Shown here one piece after another: positions 35,215-43,852 of a stretch of 64,000 nt of DNA. The position numbers and the translations under genes are program-made. The notes below the pieces were generated by a model. It did no database searches, was not told the origin of the DNA, and saw nothing but the letters and a program-made list of their open reading frames with translations. The stretch spans positions 13,920-77,919 of the forward strand of contig DASSLY010000080.1 in the NCBI GenBank assembly GCA_035689185.1, given 5' to 3'. This DNA comes from DASSLY01 sp035689185. Its GTDB lineage: Bacteria > Actinomycetota > Actinomycetes > Actinomycetales > Dermatophilaceae. Each line of letters starts with the position of its first letter. The stretch's first letter is position 1.

Positions 35215-36387
35215 ATGGCACTGCCGCCGCTGGTGGCTCCCGGAGGCGACCTCACCCGCGAGGAGGTGCAGCGCTACGCCCGGCACCTGCTCATCCCCGA
35301 GGTCGGCGAGGTCGGGCAGCGGCGGCTCAAGAACGCCCGCGTCCTCGTCGTGGGCGCAGGGGGCCTGGGCTCACCGGCTCTGCTCTACCTGGCGGCCGCC
35401 GGGGTGGGGACCATCGGGGTGGTCGACGCCGACGTGGTGGAGGAGTCCAACCTGCAGCGCCAGGTGATTCACGGGGTCGACGACATCGGCCGGCCCAAGA
35501 CGGCCTCGGCGGCGGCCGCGGTCGCGCGGGTCAACCCGCTGGTCGAGGTCGTTCAGCACGAGCTGCGGCTGGACTCCGGCAACGCGCTGGACGTGCTCAC
35601 GGGGTATGACCTGGTGGTCGACGGGGCGGACAACTTCCCGACGCGCTACCTGGTCAACGACGCCTGCGTCATCGCCGGGAAGCCGCACGTGTGGGGCTCC
35701 ATCCTGCGCTTCGACGGCCAGGTGAGCGTGTGGTGGGCCCGGCACGGCCCTTGCTACCGCTGCGTGTTCCCCGCGCCACCGCCGCCCGGCCTGGTGCCTT
35801 CGTGCGCCGAGGCGGGGGTGCTCGGCGTGCTGTGCGCGGCGGTCGGCGCGGTCCAGGGCGCGGAGGCGGTGAAATTGCTGCTGGGCATCGGCGAGCCGCT
35901 GGTCGGCCGGCTGCTGGTGCACGACGCGCTGCGCCAGACGTGGGACTCGCTGACCGTGGGAAGCGACCCGTCCTGCTCGGTCTGTGCGGCGCCGGACCCG
36001 CGGCTGGTCGACTACGAGGACTTCTGCGGTATGCCGGGCAGCTCGGCTCCCAGCGTGCGGACCGTGGACGCCGGCGAGCTTCGGGACCTGCTGGCCGAAC
36101 GCGCGCGTGGCGGCGCGAACTTCGTGCTGGTCGACGTGCGGGGGGAGCAGGAACGCGCCATCGTGTCGATCCCCGGCGCCGAGGCGGTCCCGATGGAGGC
36201 GTTCCGGGAGGGGCGGGCGGCGGAGCTGCTGGCGGGGGTGCCGGTGATCCTGCACTGCAAGGCGGGTTCGCGCTCGGCGGAGGCCGGTGGGCTGCTGCTG
36301 GCCGCCGGCCACCCGGACGTCCGGCACCTGGAGGGCGGGGTGCTGGCCTGGGCGCGCGAGGTGGACCCCTCCTTGCCGGTGTACTGA
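35215..36387 (+). CDS. moeZ: MoeZ: ThiF/MoeB-like adenylyltransferase with rhodanese domain
   Basis: A 390-residue fusion. The E1-like adenylation domain has GAGGLGSPALLYLAAAGVG (about 47-65), VVDADVVEESNLQRQ, two zinc CxxC pairs (CYRC about 181, CSVC about 255) and DGADNFPTRYLVND. The C-terminal rhodanese domain (about 285-390) has the persulfide cysteine in HCKAGSRSAE. By family it adenylates and thiocarboxylates C-terminal Gly-Gly sulfur carriers such as MoaD and CysO for molybdopterin and cysteine synthesis. The ATG at 35215 is preceded by TACGGT 7 nt upstream. It is counterpart of Rv3206c. Confidence 0.93.
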   Translation: MALPPLVAPGGDLTREEVQRYARHLLIPEVGEVGQRRLKNARVLVVGAGGLGSPALLYLAAAGVGTIGVVDADVVEESNLQRQVIHGVDDIGRPKTASAAAAVARVNPLVEVVQHELRLDSGNALDVLTGYDLVVDGADNFPTRYLVNDACVIAGKPHVWGSILRFDGQVSVWWARHGPCYRCVFPAPPPPGLVPSCAEAGVLGVLCAAVGAVQGAEAVKLLLGIGEPLVGRLLVHDALRQTWDSLTVGSDPSCSVCAAPDPRLVDYEDFCGMPGSSAPSVRTVDAGELRDLLAERARGGANFVLVDVRGEQERAIVSIPGAEAVPMEAFREGRAAELLAGVPVILHCKAGSRSAEAGGLLLAAGHPDVRHLEGGVLAWAREVDPSLPVY

Positions 36388-36416
36388 CTCCGGCTACGGG
36401 CCCGGTCTGGTCAGTC

Positions 36417-36755
36417 GTGCAGGAGCTGCCCGAGTTCGCCGAGGCGGTGCTGGAGGTGGTGGACGCCATCCCGCCCGGGAAGGTGCTGGCCTACGGGGAC
36501 GTGGCCGAGCTCGTCGGGCACGGCGGCCCCAGGCGGGTCGGCCACGTGCTATCCCGGTACGGCGGGATGACTTGCTGGTGGCGGGTGCTGCGCGCCGACG
36601 GGACGGCGGCACCGGCGCTGGAACAGGAGGCGGTCGCCCGCTGGCGCTCCGAGGGGACGCCGATGGTCGGCGGGGCGCTCGCACGGCGGGTGGACCTGAC
36701 GCGGGCTCGCTGGGACGGCCAGCGCGAGGGTGGCGGGTCTGTCGGGGGGGCGTGA
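36417..36755 (+). CDS. Alkyltransferase-like (ATL) protein
   Basis: A 112-residue protein with the DNA-binding domain of O6-alkylguanine-DNA alkyltransferases: IPPGKVLAYGDVAELVGHGG and PRRVGHVLSRYGG. The active-site PCHR is replaced by CWWR (TCWWRVLRADG), so the alkyl-accepting cysteine is Trp. ATL proteins bind O6-alkylguanine and flag it for nucleotide excision repair. A cysteine remains one position earlier; it is not at the catalytic position. The GTG at 36417 is the only sensible start. The 3' end, including the stop, is partly repeated downstream before adnA. Confidence 0.82.
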   Translation: MQELPEFAEAVLEVVDAIPPGKVLAYGDVAELVGHGGPRRVGHVLSRYGGMTCWWRVLRADGTAAPALEQEAVARWRSEGTPMVGGALARRVDLTRARWDGQREGGGSVGGA

Positions 36756-36817
36756 GTCGGGGTTCTCGGCGTGCCCACGTGGCTGGCGGGGGTGGGGGGT
36801 CTGTCGGGGGGGCGTGA
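36737..36817 (+). repeat. Direct repeat copying the ATL gene's stop region
   Basis: A 19-bp sequence (GTCTGTCGGGGGGGCGTGA), including the ATL stop codon TGA, occurs at 36737-36755 and again at 36799-36817, just before the adnA ATG at 36830. The offset is 62 bp. Confidence 0.8.
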
Positions 36818-36829
36818 TGGGATGCCGGC

Positions 36830-39800
36830 ATGCCCACTCAGACGGCGCCGTTGCGGCTGACCCGGCCGGGGCCCGACGCTGCCGGGGAGCCGGTGCTGGA
36901 CGCTGCGCAGCGGCAGGCGGCGGGGTTCCGCGGGCCGCTGTTGCGGGTGCTCGGGGCGCCGGGGACGGGCAAGACCACGGTGGTGGTGGAGCACGTCCTG
37001 GATCAGGTGCTGCGCGGCGGTGTGCGCGCGGAGCAGGTGCTCGTGGTGGCGGCCACCCGCACGCTGGCGGCCGAGCTACGTCAGCGGGTCACCGCCCGGC
37101 TGTCTGCCACCACCACGGAGCCGATGGCCCGCACGATGTCCTCTTTCGGGTTCGGCTTGCTTCGCCAGCTGGCCGCGCTGGCGGGCGAACCGACCCCACG
37201 GCTGCTGTCCGGGCCGGAGCAGGACGTCGTGCTGCGCGACCTGCTCGCCGGGCACGCGGCCGGGGACCCGCCCGGCCCGGCATGGCCGGACCACGTGGAG
37301 GGGGCGCTGACCACCCGGGGGTTCCGCGCCGAGCTGCGGGACCTGCTCATGCGTGCCGTCGAGCGGGGCCTCGACGGAGACAGCCTGGCCGGGTTGGCGC
37401 GCCGCCACGCCCGGCCGGAGTGGTGGGCGGCCGCCCAAGTGCTTGTCGAGTACGACCAGGTCACCGCGTTGTCCCGGCCCGGCACCTACGACCCGGCGTG
37501 GGTGCTGACTGCCGCGGCCGACCGGCTGGAGGACGACCCGGCGGCCCTGGCCCGAGTGCGGTCCGCGGTCCGGCTGGTCGTCGTCGACGACGCGCACGAG
37601 CTGACCGCCGCGGGCGCCCGCCTGTTGGCGGTGCTCGCCGGCGCAGGAGCCGCCGACCTGGTCCTCGTCGGCGACCCGGATGCGGCGGTGCAGGGCTTCC
37701 GGGGCGCCGACCCGGCGGTGCTGGGGTCCTCTCGGTTCGGTGACGGGCCCACAGTCGTGCTGCACACGGCATACCGGCAGGCAGCTGTGCTCAGCCAGGT
37801 GAGCGCTCGAGTGACCAGGCGGATCGGGGCAGCCGGCTCGGTGGCCCACCGCGAGCCGGCGACCCGGCCAGGGCCTGGCCGGGTGGAGGTCCGGCTGCTC
37901 CGCGCCGTGTCGCAGGAGGCGGCGCTAGTGGCGGCCGAGTTGCGCCGGGCGCACCTGGTCGACGGGCTGCCCTGGGCAGCGCTGGCGGTCGTCGTCCGCG
38001 GCCGGGGGCGGACGGCAACCCTGCGGCGGGTGCTGGCTGCGGCCGGGGTGCCGGTGGCGACGCCGGCGACCGGTCTGCCGGTGCGGGACGAGGTGGCGGT
38101 GCGCCCGCTGCTGACCATGCTCGACGTCGTGCTGCGGGTGGCGGCGGACGAGCAGGCGCCGCTGGATCCGCAGACCGCGGCCGACCTGGTGCAGTCGCCG
38201 ATCGGCGGTGCCGACGCGGTGAGCATGCGGCGGCTGCGGCGGGCGCTGCGTCGCGGGGAGCTGGCCGCCGGGGGTGGCCGGCCCAGCGGTGACCTGCTCG
38301 CGCAGGCGCTCCTGGACCCGGGGCTGGTCGCCTCGCTCGGGTCCGAGGGTGACCATGCCTGGCCCGTGGCGAATGGGCTCGAGGCCGGCGTGGCCGCCGC
38401 CCGGGCCGCGGGAGCGACCGCCGAGACGGTGCTCTGGGCGATCTGGGACGCCACCGGGCTGGCGCCCCGCTGGCGACGACGCGCGCTGGGCGGGGGACCG
38501 CTCGGTGCGCGGGCCGACCGGGACCTGGACGCGGTGCTGGCCCTGTTCGACGCGGCTGCCGCCTATGTGGACCGGCTGCCACAGGCAGGCCCGGCGCAGT
38601 TCCTGGACCACATCGCCTCCCAGGACGTGCCGGGTGACCGGCTGGTGGCCCGGGCCCCTATCGACGAGGCTGTCGCGCTGGTCAGCCCGCAGGCGGCGGC
38701 CGGGCGGCAGTGGCGGTTCGTGGTGGTCGCCGGGGTGCAGGAGGGGGTCTGGCCGGATCTGCGGCTGCGCGGCTCGCTGCTGGGCTCCGAGCGGCTGGTG
38801 GAGGCCGTGGCCGGGAGGGAGTGGACCTTCCGCGGCGCGCAGGCGGCGGTGCGCTACGACGAGACCAGGCTGTTCCTCGTTGCGGTGAGCCGGGCCAGCG
38901 AGCGGTTGCTGGTGACCGCGGTGCGCAGCGAGGACGAGCAGCCATCTGTCTACCTCGACCTGGTCGACCCGCCGTCGACACCGGAAGAGGAAGTCCGTGG
39001 GTTCAGCGAGGTGCCCAGGGCGATGAGCCTGGCCGCGCTCGTGGCCGACCTGCGCCGGCAGGCGGGTGGGGCCACCGGCACGCCGGCGCAGCGGCATACC
39101 GCCGCCCGCCACCTGGCCCGGCTCGCCCGCGAGGAGGTTCCCGGTGCCGACCCGTCCCAGTGGTGGGCCAACATCGAGGTGAGCGACGACCGGCCGAGGC
39201 GGGAGCCGGGCGCGGCGGTGTCGGTGTCGCCGTCGAAGATCGAGGCGTTCCAGACCTGCCAGTTGCAGTGGCTGCTGACCGCGTTCGGCGGCGAAGGCCC
39301 TCCCATCGGTGCGGCCACCATCGGCACTCTGGTGCACGACATCGCCCGCGACCTCGGCGACCAGACGGAGGCGGTGTATGCCGCCGAGGTCGCCGCCCGC
39401 TGGGGCCGGCTTGGGCTGCCGGTCGGCTGGGTCTCCGCACGCGAGCAGCAGCTCGCCAAGGCCATGGTGGGACGGTTGGCGCGCTACCTGGCCCACGCCG
39501 GCAGGCAGGGCTGGAGCCTGATCGGCCAGGAGGTCGACCTTGCCGTCGAGCTTGCCCCTTCCAGCGCCATCGAGGGTGGCGTCGACGGCGGCGTCGACGG
39601 TGCCGTCCACAGTGGCGTCCACGGTGGCGTCGACGGTGGCGTCGACGGTGACGTCCAGGGTGCCGTCCACACGGGGCGGGCCCGGCTGACCGGGCGGGTC
39701 GACCGGCTGGAGCGTGACGCCGAGGGCCGGCTGCGGGTGCTCGACCTGAAGACCGGGTCCGCGAAGCCGGCCGCGGCCGACCTCGCCCGGCACCCTCAGC

Positions 39801-40087
39801 TCGGCGCCTACCAGCTCGCGGTCGAACGCGGCGCCTTCGCCGAGGGGACGCAGTCGGCGGGAGCAGCGCTGCTGCAGCTGGGCAAGGCCGCGGCGAAGAC
39901 CAGCGTCGACATCCAGGAGCAAGCCGCCCTGGCGCAGGACGAGGACCCTGGCTGGGCCCAGGTCATGGTGGCTGGCGTGGCCGAAGCGATGTCTGGGGGC
40001 CGGTTCGCCGCCGTGCCCGGCACTCACTGCCGCAGGTGCCAGGTGCGCTCCAGCTGCCCGGTGCAGCCGGAAGGCAGGCGGTTGTGA
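36830..40087 (+). CDS. adnA: AdnA helicase-nuclease subunit
   Basis: A 1085-residue UvrD/RecB-type subunit of the AdnAB double-strand-break resection motor. Walker A is APGTGKTTVVVEH (about 43-55). Motif II is VVVDDAHELT, a divergent DDAH. Helicase motifs continue (VVLHTAYRQ). The C-terminal RecB-family nuclease has GRLRVLDLKTGSA and QLGAYQLAVE. Fe-S staple cysteines are FQTCQLQ (about 808) and CRRCQVRSSC near the end. A Gly/Val/Asp repeat is inserted in the nuclease domain. Its TGA overlaps the adnB GTG. Confidence 0.95.
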   Translation: MPTQTAPLRLTRPGPDAAGEPVLDAAQRQAAGFRGPLLRVLGAPGTGKTTVVVEHVLDQVLRGGVRAEQVLVVAATRTLAAELRQRVTARLSATTTEPMARTMSSFGFGLLRQLAALAGEPTPRLLSGPEQDVVLRDLLAGHAAGDPPGPAWPDHVEGALTTRGFRAELRDLLMRAVERGLDGDSLAGLARRHARPEWWAAAQVLVEYDQVTALSRPGTYDPAWVLTAAADRLEDDPAALARVRSAVRLVVVDDAHELTAAGARLLAVLAGAGAADLVLVGDPDAAVQGFRGADPAVLGSSRFGDGPTVVLHTAYRQAAVLSQVSARVTRRIGAAGSVAHREPATRPGPGRVEVRLLRAVSQEAALVAAELRRAHLVDGLPWAALAVVVRGRGRTATLRRVLAAAGVPVATPATGLPVRDEVAVRPLLTMLDVVLRVAADEQAPLDPQTAADLVQSPIGGADAVSMRRLRRALRRGELAAGGGRPSGDLLAQALLDPGLVASLGSEGDHAWPVANGLEAGVAAARAAGATAETVLWAIWDATGLAPRWRRRALGGGPLGARADRDLDAVLALFDAAAAYVDRLPQAGPAQFLDHIASQDVPGDRLVARAPIDEAVALVSPQAAAGRQWRFVVVAGVQEGVWPDLRLRGSLLGSERLVEAVAGREWTFRGAQAAVRYDETRLFLVAVSRASERLLVTAVRSEDEQPSVYLDLVDPPSTPEEEVRGFSEVPRAMSLAALVADLRRQAGGATGTPAQRHTAARHLARLAREEVPGADPSQWWANIEVSDDRPRREPGAAVSVSPSKIEAFQTCQLQWLLTAFGGEGPPIGAATIGTLVHDIARDLGDQTEAVYAAEVAARWGRLGLPVGWVSAREQQLAKAMVGRLARYLAHAGRQGWSLIGQEVDLAVELAPSSAIEGGVDGGVDGAVHSGVHGGVDGGVDGDVQGAVHTGRARLTGRVDRLERDAEGRLRVLDLKTGSAKPAAADLARHPQLGAYQLAVERGAFAEGTQSAGAALLQLGKAAAKTSVDIQEQAALAQDEDPGWAQVMVAGVAEAMSGGRFAAVPGTHCRRCQVRSSCPVQPEGRRL
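39571..39672 (+). repeat. 12-bp in-frame minisatellite in adnA nuclease domain
   Basis: About eight units of GGTGGCGTCGAC and variants encode a Gly-Val-Asp-Gly/His repeat. It lies between the FQTC helix region and the conserved RLTGRVDRLERD strand of the nuclease domain. Units differ by transitions that alternate Asp, His and Gln. Copy-number change would not break the frame. Confidence 0.85.
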
Positions 40088-43000
40088 GGCTGTCCTCGGC
40101 CGCGATCGCGGCGGCCATCGGGGCCCCGCCGCCGACCGACGAGCAGGTCGTGGTGGTCGAGGCTCCGTTGCGGCCGCTCCTGGTTGTCGCCGGTGCCGGG
40201 TCGGGCAAGACCGAGACGATGGCGGCCCGGGTGGTCTGGCTGGTCGCCAACGGGCACGTCGAGCCGGACCAGGTGCTCGGGCTCACCTTCACCCGCAAGG
40301 CGGCCACCGAGCTGGCCGAGCGGATCGGGCGGCGGCTGCGGCTGCTGCGGCACGCCGGGCTGTGGACCCCCCCGGCGGAGGGGGACGGTGTTGAAGTGCT
40401 CGGCGGCACCCCAACGGTGTCCACGTACCACGCGTACTCCGGTCGGCTGGTGCGGGAGCACGCCATGCGGCTGGGATACGAGCCGGATTCGCGGCTGCTC
40501 ACCGAGGCGGCAGCCTGGCAGTACGCCTCGGAGGTGGTGCAGCGCTATGCCGGGCCGATGGACGCCGTGGACAAGGCGCCGTCCACGGTGACCAACGCCG
40601 TGGTCGACCTGGCCGGCGAGCTGGCCGAGCACCTGCGGACGCCGGCCGAGGTGGCGCAGCTGCTGGACCGTGTGTGCGCGTTCGTGGAAGCCCTGCCGGC
40701 GGGAAAGGGTGCGGCGAGCGAGGCGGCGGCGGTCCTCTCGGCGTTGCGGGCCCGGCGGGCGGTGTTGCCCATCGTGCAGGACTTCCTGGACCTCAAAAGG
40801 GCACGCGACAGCCTCGACTTCGCCGACCAGGTCGCGGTGGCCGCGGCGCTGGCCTCGCGGTTCCCGGACATCGGCGCGATGGAACGGCAGCGGTTCTCGG
40901 CGGTGCTCCTCGACGAGTTCCAGGACACCAGCGAGGCTCAGCTCGTCCTGCTGCGACAGCTGTTCGCCGGCGGGTTTCCGGTGACCGCTGTGGGAGACCC
41001 GCACCAGTCGATCTACGGCTGGCGAGGGGCGAGCGCGACGACGCTGTCGCGGTTCCCTTCGGAGTTCGCCTCCTACCGTGTCGGGGTGCGCGACCGGGAC
41101 GACCCAGCCGAGGCAGTCGAGCCAGCGGACGGCGCCGACCCGGCCGCGGTGGCCGAGCCGGCGGACGGCGCCGACCCCGCTCCGCTTGGCCCCCCGGCCG
41201 AGCCGGCGGCGGTGCTGCCGCTGTCGACGAGCTGGCGCAACGACCGGTCCATCCTCGCGCTGGCCAACCGGACTGCCGCACCGTTGCGCGAGGCGGCGCG
41301 CATCCCGGTGCAGCAGCTCAAGGCACGGGCGGAGGCGGGGGTCGGCCGAGTCCTTGCCGGGCGGTTCCTCACCTCCGGCGACGAGGCGGCCGCTGTAGCG
41401 GCGTGGGTGCGCGAGCGGTGGTTCGCCGAGGACCGGCCCGGGCGGCATACAGGGGTGTCGGCGGCGGTGCTGTGCCGCAAGCGGTCGCAGTTCGCCGCGA
41501 TGGTCGACGCGCTGGAGGACGCCGGCTTGCCAGTGGAGGTAGTCGGACTTGGTGGCCTGCTCATCACCCCCGAGGTCGCCGACATCGTCGCGCTGCTGTG
41601 GGTCCTGCAAGATCCGACGCGAGGTGACCACCTGATGCGGCTGCTCACCGGCCCGGCCGTGCACCTGGGGACGGCCGACCTGGAGGGCTTGTCGGTGTGG
41701 TCGCGGCTCCTTGCCCGGAGGACACCGGCGGGGAGCGCCGACCTGTCACCGGAGACCGCGGAGCGGGCCAGCCTGGTCGAGACCCTGGCCGAGCTGCCGC
41801 CGCTGGGCTGGCAGAGCGGCGCGGGGATTCGGTTGTCGCCGGTCGCCCGAGAGCGGCTGGGCTGGCTGCATGGTGTCGTCCAGGACCTGAGGTCGATGAC
41901 CGGGCACGCGCTGGCGGAGCTGGTGGGGGAGGCCGAGCGGGTCCTGGGACTCGACATTGAGGTGCTGGCCCGGGCGGAGCACACGCCGACGACTGCTCGG
42001 GCCCACTTGGACGCGTTCGCCGACGTAGCCGCCGAGTTCTCGGTATCGGCGGACCGGCCGACCCTGGCGGGGTTCCTGGCCTGGCTCGACGCCGCGCTGG
42101 AGGAGGAGCGCGGACTGGACCGTGGCGCGATCGAGGTCTCCGACCAGGCGGTGCAGGTGCTCACGGTGCACGCCGCGAAGGGGCTTGAGTGGGACCTGGT
42201 GGCGGTGCCAGGACTGGTCGAGGGCAGCTTCCCCGCCCGTCCGTCCGGCGCGTCGTCCAACGGCCGTGGCGGGGAATGGGCCTGCTCCCCGGCGTCGGAC
42301 CGCGGGTGGCTGGGTGGCCTGGGCGGCCTGCCGTACCCGTTGCGGCGCGACCGCGACGGGTTGCCGGTTTGGCGCTGGGAGCGCTGCGGGGACCGGGCGT
42401 CGCTGCACCGCGAGGTGCAGGACTTCCTGGCGGAGGGCGGGCGGCATCAGGTGGCCGAGGAGCGGCGGCTGGCTTATGTGGCCTTCACCCGGGCCCGGCG
42501 CGAGCTGCTACTGACCGCGCCGGTCTGGACCGATGCGGCGACGCCGAGGGTGACCTCGCCGTTTCTCTCCGAGCTGTTGGACGACGTGGAGGTGGTGGCC
42601 TGGGAGCCGATGCCGCCGACTCACCCCAAGCCGGCGAATCCCCAGGACGCCACGCAGGTGTCCGTGGTCTGGCCGGCCGACCCGATGACCGCCCGGCGCG
42701 AGGCGCTCGCTGCCGCAACGAGTCTGGTCCGGCAGGAGATGACGGCGGGCGGTGTCAACCCCCGGGACGCGCTGGCCGAGGAGATCGACGTGCTGCTGCG
42801 CGAGCGCGCCCGCGACGCCGGGCAGGCCGAGGTGGCCGTGGCAATGCCCCGGCACCTGTCGGCGTCCGACCTGGTCCGTTTCGCGCGAGACCCGGATGGG
42901 TTCGCGCTGCGGCTTCGCCGGCCTATGCCGGAACCACCGGCCCTGGCGGCCCGTCGCGGGACGGCGTTCCATGCCTGGGTGGAGCAGCACTACTCCCGAG

Positions 43001-43428
43001 CGGCGATCGTGGACGTCGACGAGCTGCCCGGCAGTGCGGACGAGGACGCTGGGTCCAACCTGGACCTGCGCGCGATGAAGCGCCTTTTCCTCGCCAGCGA
43101 ATGGGCTGACCGGACACCTGTAGACATCGAGCTGGCGGTAGAGACCGTGGTCGACGGCATCGCGGTGCGCGGCCGGCTGGACGCCGTGTTCGGCGGAGAT
43201 GGCCGGTTCACCGTGGTCGACTGGAAGACCGGTGAGCCGCCTACGGGGGACCGGGCGCGGACCCAGGCGCTGCAGCTCGCGGCATACCGGCTGGCCTACG
43301 CCCGGCTCCGCGGCGCGTCGCTGGAAAGCGTCACTGCCGCGTTCTACTACGCGGCGACGGGGGAGACCGTCTACCCGGAGCTTGCCGGGCCGGATGACCT
43401 GCGTGCGTTGCTGGAGCTGGCCGGCTGA
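40084..43428 (+). CDS. adnB: AdnB helicase-nuclease subunit
   Basis: A 1114-residue partner of AdnA. Walker A AGAGSGKTETM (about 37-47), motif Ia GLTFTRKAATELAERI, motif II LLDEFQDTSEAQ (about 276), motif III GDPHQSIYGWRGA, motif V VHAAKGLEWDLVAVPGL and motif VI VAFTRARRELL are all present, so this is the active motor. The C-terminal nuclease core is VRGRLDAVFGGD, VVDWKTGEPPTGD and LQLAAYRLAYARL. A Pro/Ala/Asp repeat insert (EPADGADPA twice) lies at about 345-380. It overlaps adnA by GTGA and ends before a small hairpin and tRNA-Asn. Confidence 0.95.
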   Translation: MRLSSAAIAAAIGAPPPTDEQVVVVEAPLRPLLVVAGAGSGKTETMAARVVWLVANGHVEPDQVLGLTFTRKAATELAERIGRRLRLLRHAGLWTPPAEGDGVEVLGGTPTVSTYHAYSGRLVREHAMRLGYEPDSRLLTEAAAWQYASEVVQRYAGPMDAVDKAPSTVTNAVVDLAGELAEHLRTPAEVAQLLDRVCAFVEALPAGKGAASEAAAVLSALRARRAVLPIVQDFLDLKRARDSLDFADQVAVAAALASRFPDIGAMERQRFSAVLLDEFQDTSEAQLVLLRQLFAGGFPVTAVGDPHQSIYGWRGASATTLSRFPSEFASYRVGVRDRDDPAEAVEPADGADPAAVAEPADGADPAPLGPPAEPAAVLPLSTSWRNDRSILALANRTAAPLREAARIPVQQLKARAEAGVGRVLAGRFLTSGDEAAAVAAWVRERWFAEDRPGRHTGVSAAVLCRKRSQFAAMVDALEDAGLPVEVVGLGGLLITPEVADIVALLWVLQDPTRGDHLMRLLTGPAVHLGTADLEGLSVWSRLLARRTPAGSADLSPETAERASLVETLAELPPLGWQSGAGIRLSPVARERLGWLHGVVQDLRSMTGHALAELVGEAERVLGLDIEVLARAEHTPTTARAHLDAFADVAAEFSVSADRPTLAGFLAWLDAALEEERGLDRGAIEVSDQAVQVLTVHAAKGLEWDLVAVPGLVEGSFPARPSGASSNGRGGEWACSPASDRGWLGGLGGLPYPLRRDRDGLPVWRWERCGDRASLHREVQDFLAEGGRHQVAEERRLAYVAFTRARRELLLTAPVWTDAATPRVTSPFLSELLDDVEVVAWEPMPPTHPKPANPQDATQVSVVWPADPMTARREALAAATSLVRQEMTAGGVNPRDALAEEIDVLLRERARDAGQAEVAVAMPRHLSASDLVRFARDPDGFALRLRRPMPEPPALAARRGTAFHAWVEQHYSRAAIVDVDELPGSADEDAGSNLDLRAMKRLFLASEWADRTPVDIELAVETVVDGIAVRGRLDAVFGGDGRFTVVDWKTGEPPTGDRARTQALQLAAYRLAYARLRGASLESVTAAFYYAATGETVYPELAGPDDLRALLELAG

Positions 43429-43430
43429 AG

Positions 43431-43446
43431 CGGGGCCAGAGCCCCG
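43431..43446 (+). terminator. Short hairpin after adnB
   Basis: CGGGGC-CAGA-GCCCCG, six perfect base pairs, begins 2 bp after the adnB stop. It is weak compared with other terminators in the window. Confidence 0.5.
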
Positions 43447-43516
43447 TCGGCCCGGGTCGGCGCGGCGGTCGCGGGCGGCGGCTTTGCTACAGTGACGCGT
43501 CTGCCACGACGTCCCT

Positions 43517-43589
43517 TCCTCCGTAGCTCAACTGGCAGAGCAGCCGGCTGTTAACCGGCAGGTTGTTGGTTCGAGTCCAACCGGGGGAG
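43517..43589 (+). tRNA. tRNA-Asn (anticodon GTT)
   Basis: A full cloverleaf. The acceptor TCCTCCG pairs with CGGGGGA (one T-G pair). The D arm is GCTC/GAGC, and the anticodon arm GCCGG-CTGTTAA-CCGGC gives anticodon GTT. The T arm is GTTGG-TTCGAGT-CCAAC, and the discriminator is G. CCA is not encoded. Its last 25 bases plus two more recur exactly at 47701-47727, which marks the tRNA 3' end as an integration site. Confidence 0.96.
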
Positions 43590-43591
43590 CA
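43565..43591 (+). repeat. Attachment-site copy within tRNA-Asn
   Basis: The 27 bp here (T arm, 3' acceptor strand, discriminator and two flanking bases) are identical to 47701-47727. Identity stops at both edges (T versus C before, T versus A after). Such direct repeats at tRNA 3' ends are typical attL/attR pairs of tyrosine-integrase elements. No integrase gene is visible. Confidence 0.85.
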
Positions 43592-43595
43592 TCAG

Positions 43596-43639
43596 GAAAG
43601 GCCCCTGACCTGCGGAAACGCAGGGTCGGGGGGCCTTTC
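43596..43639 (+). terminator. Terminator of tRNA-Asn
   Basis: A long hairpin, GAAAGGCCCC... pairing with ...GGGGGCCTTTC, with inner TGCG/CGCA stem and GAAA loop, begins 4 nt after the att repeat. The flanking A and T runs make it look like a classic intrinsic terminator. Confidence 0.8.
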
Positions 43640-43852
43640 GCTTTCAGTTGCATCGGCTATGCATCGTTCGGTGTCAGGTGCAGCGAAGACCATTGATGCC
43701 TTGCCACGGCGGGAACAGCCCACTTCCTTGCATGGGGCGGTCCTCGCGGGTGGTCGTGCTGAACCGGGAGCCTGCGTCGTTCGTGGTCCTCGCCGTGGCC
43801 TGGGGAGCGGGCCTCGTCGATGCTGGTCTCCTTCTCTCCATCCCCAGACGCC

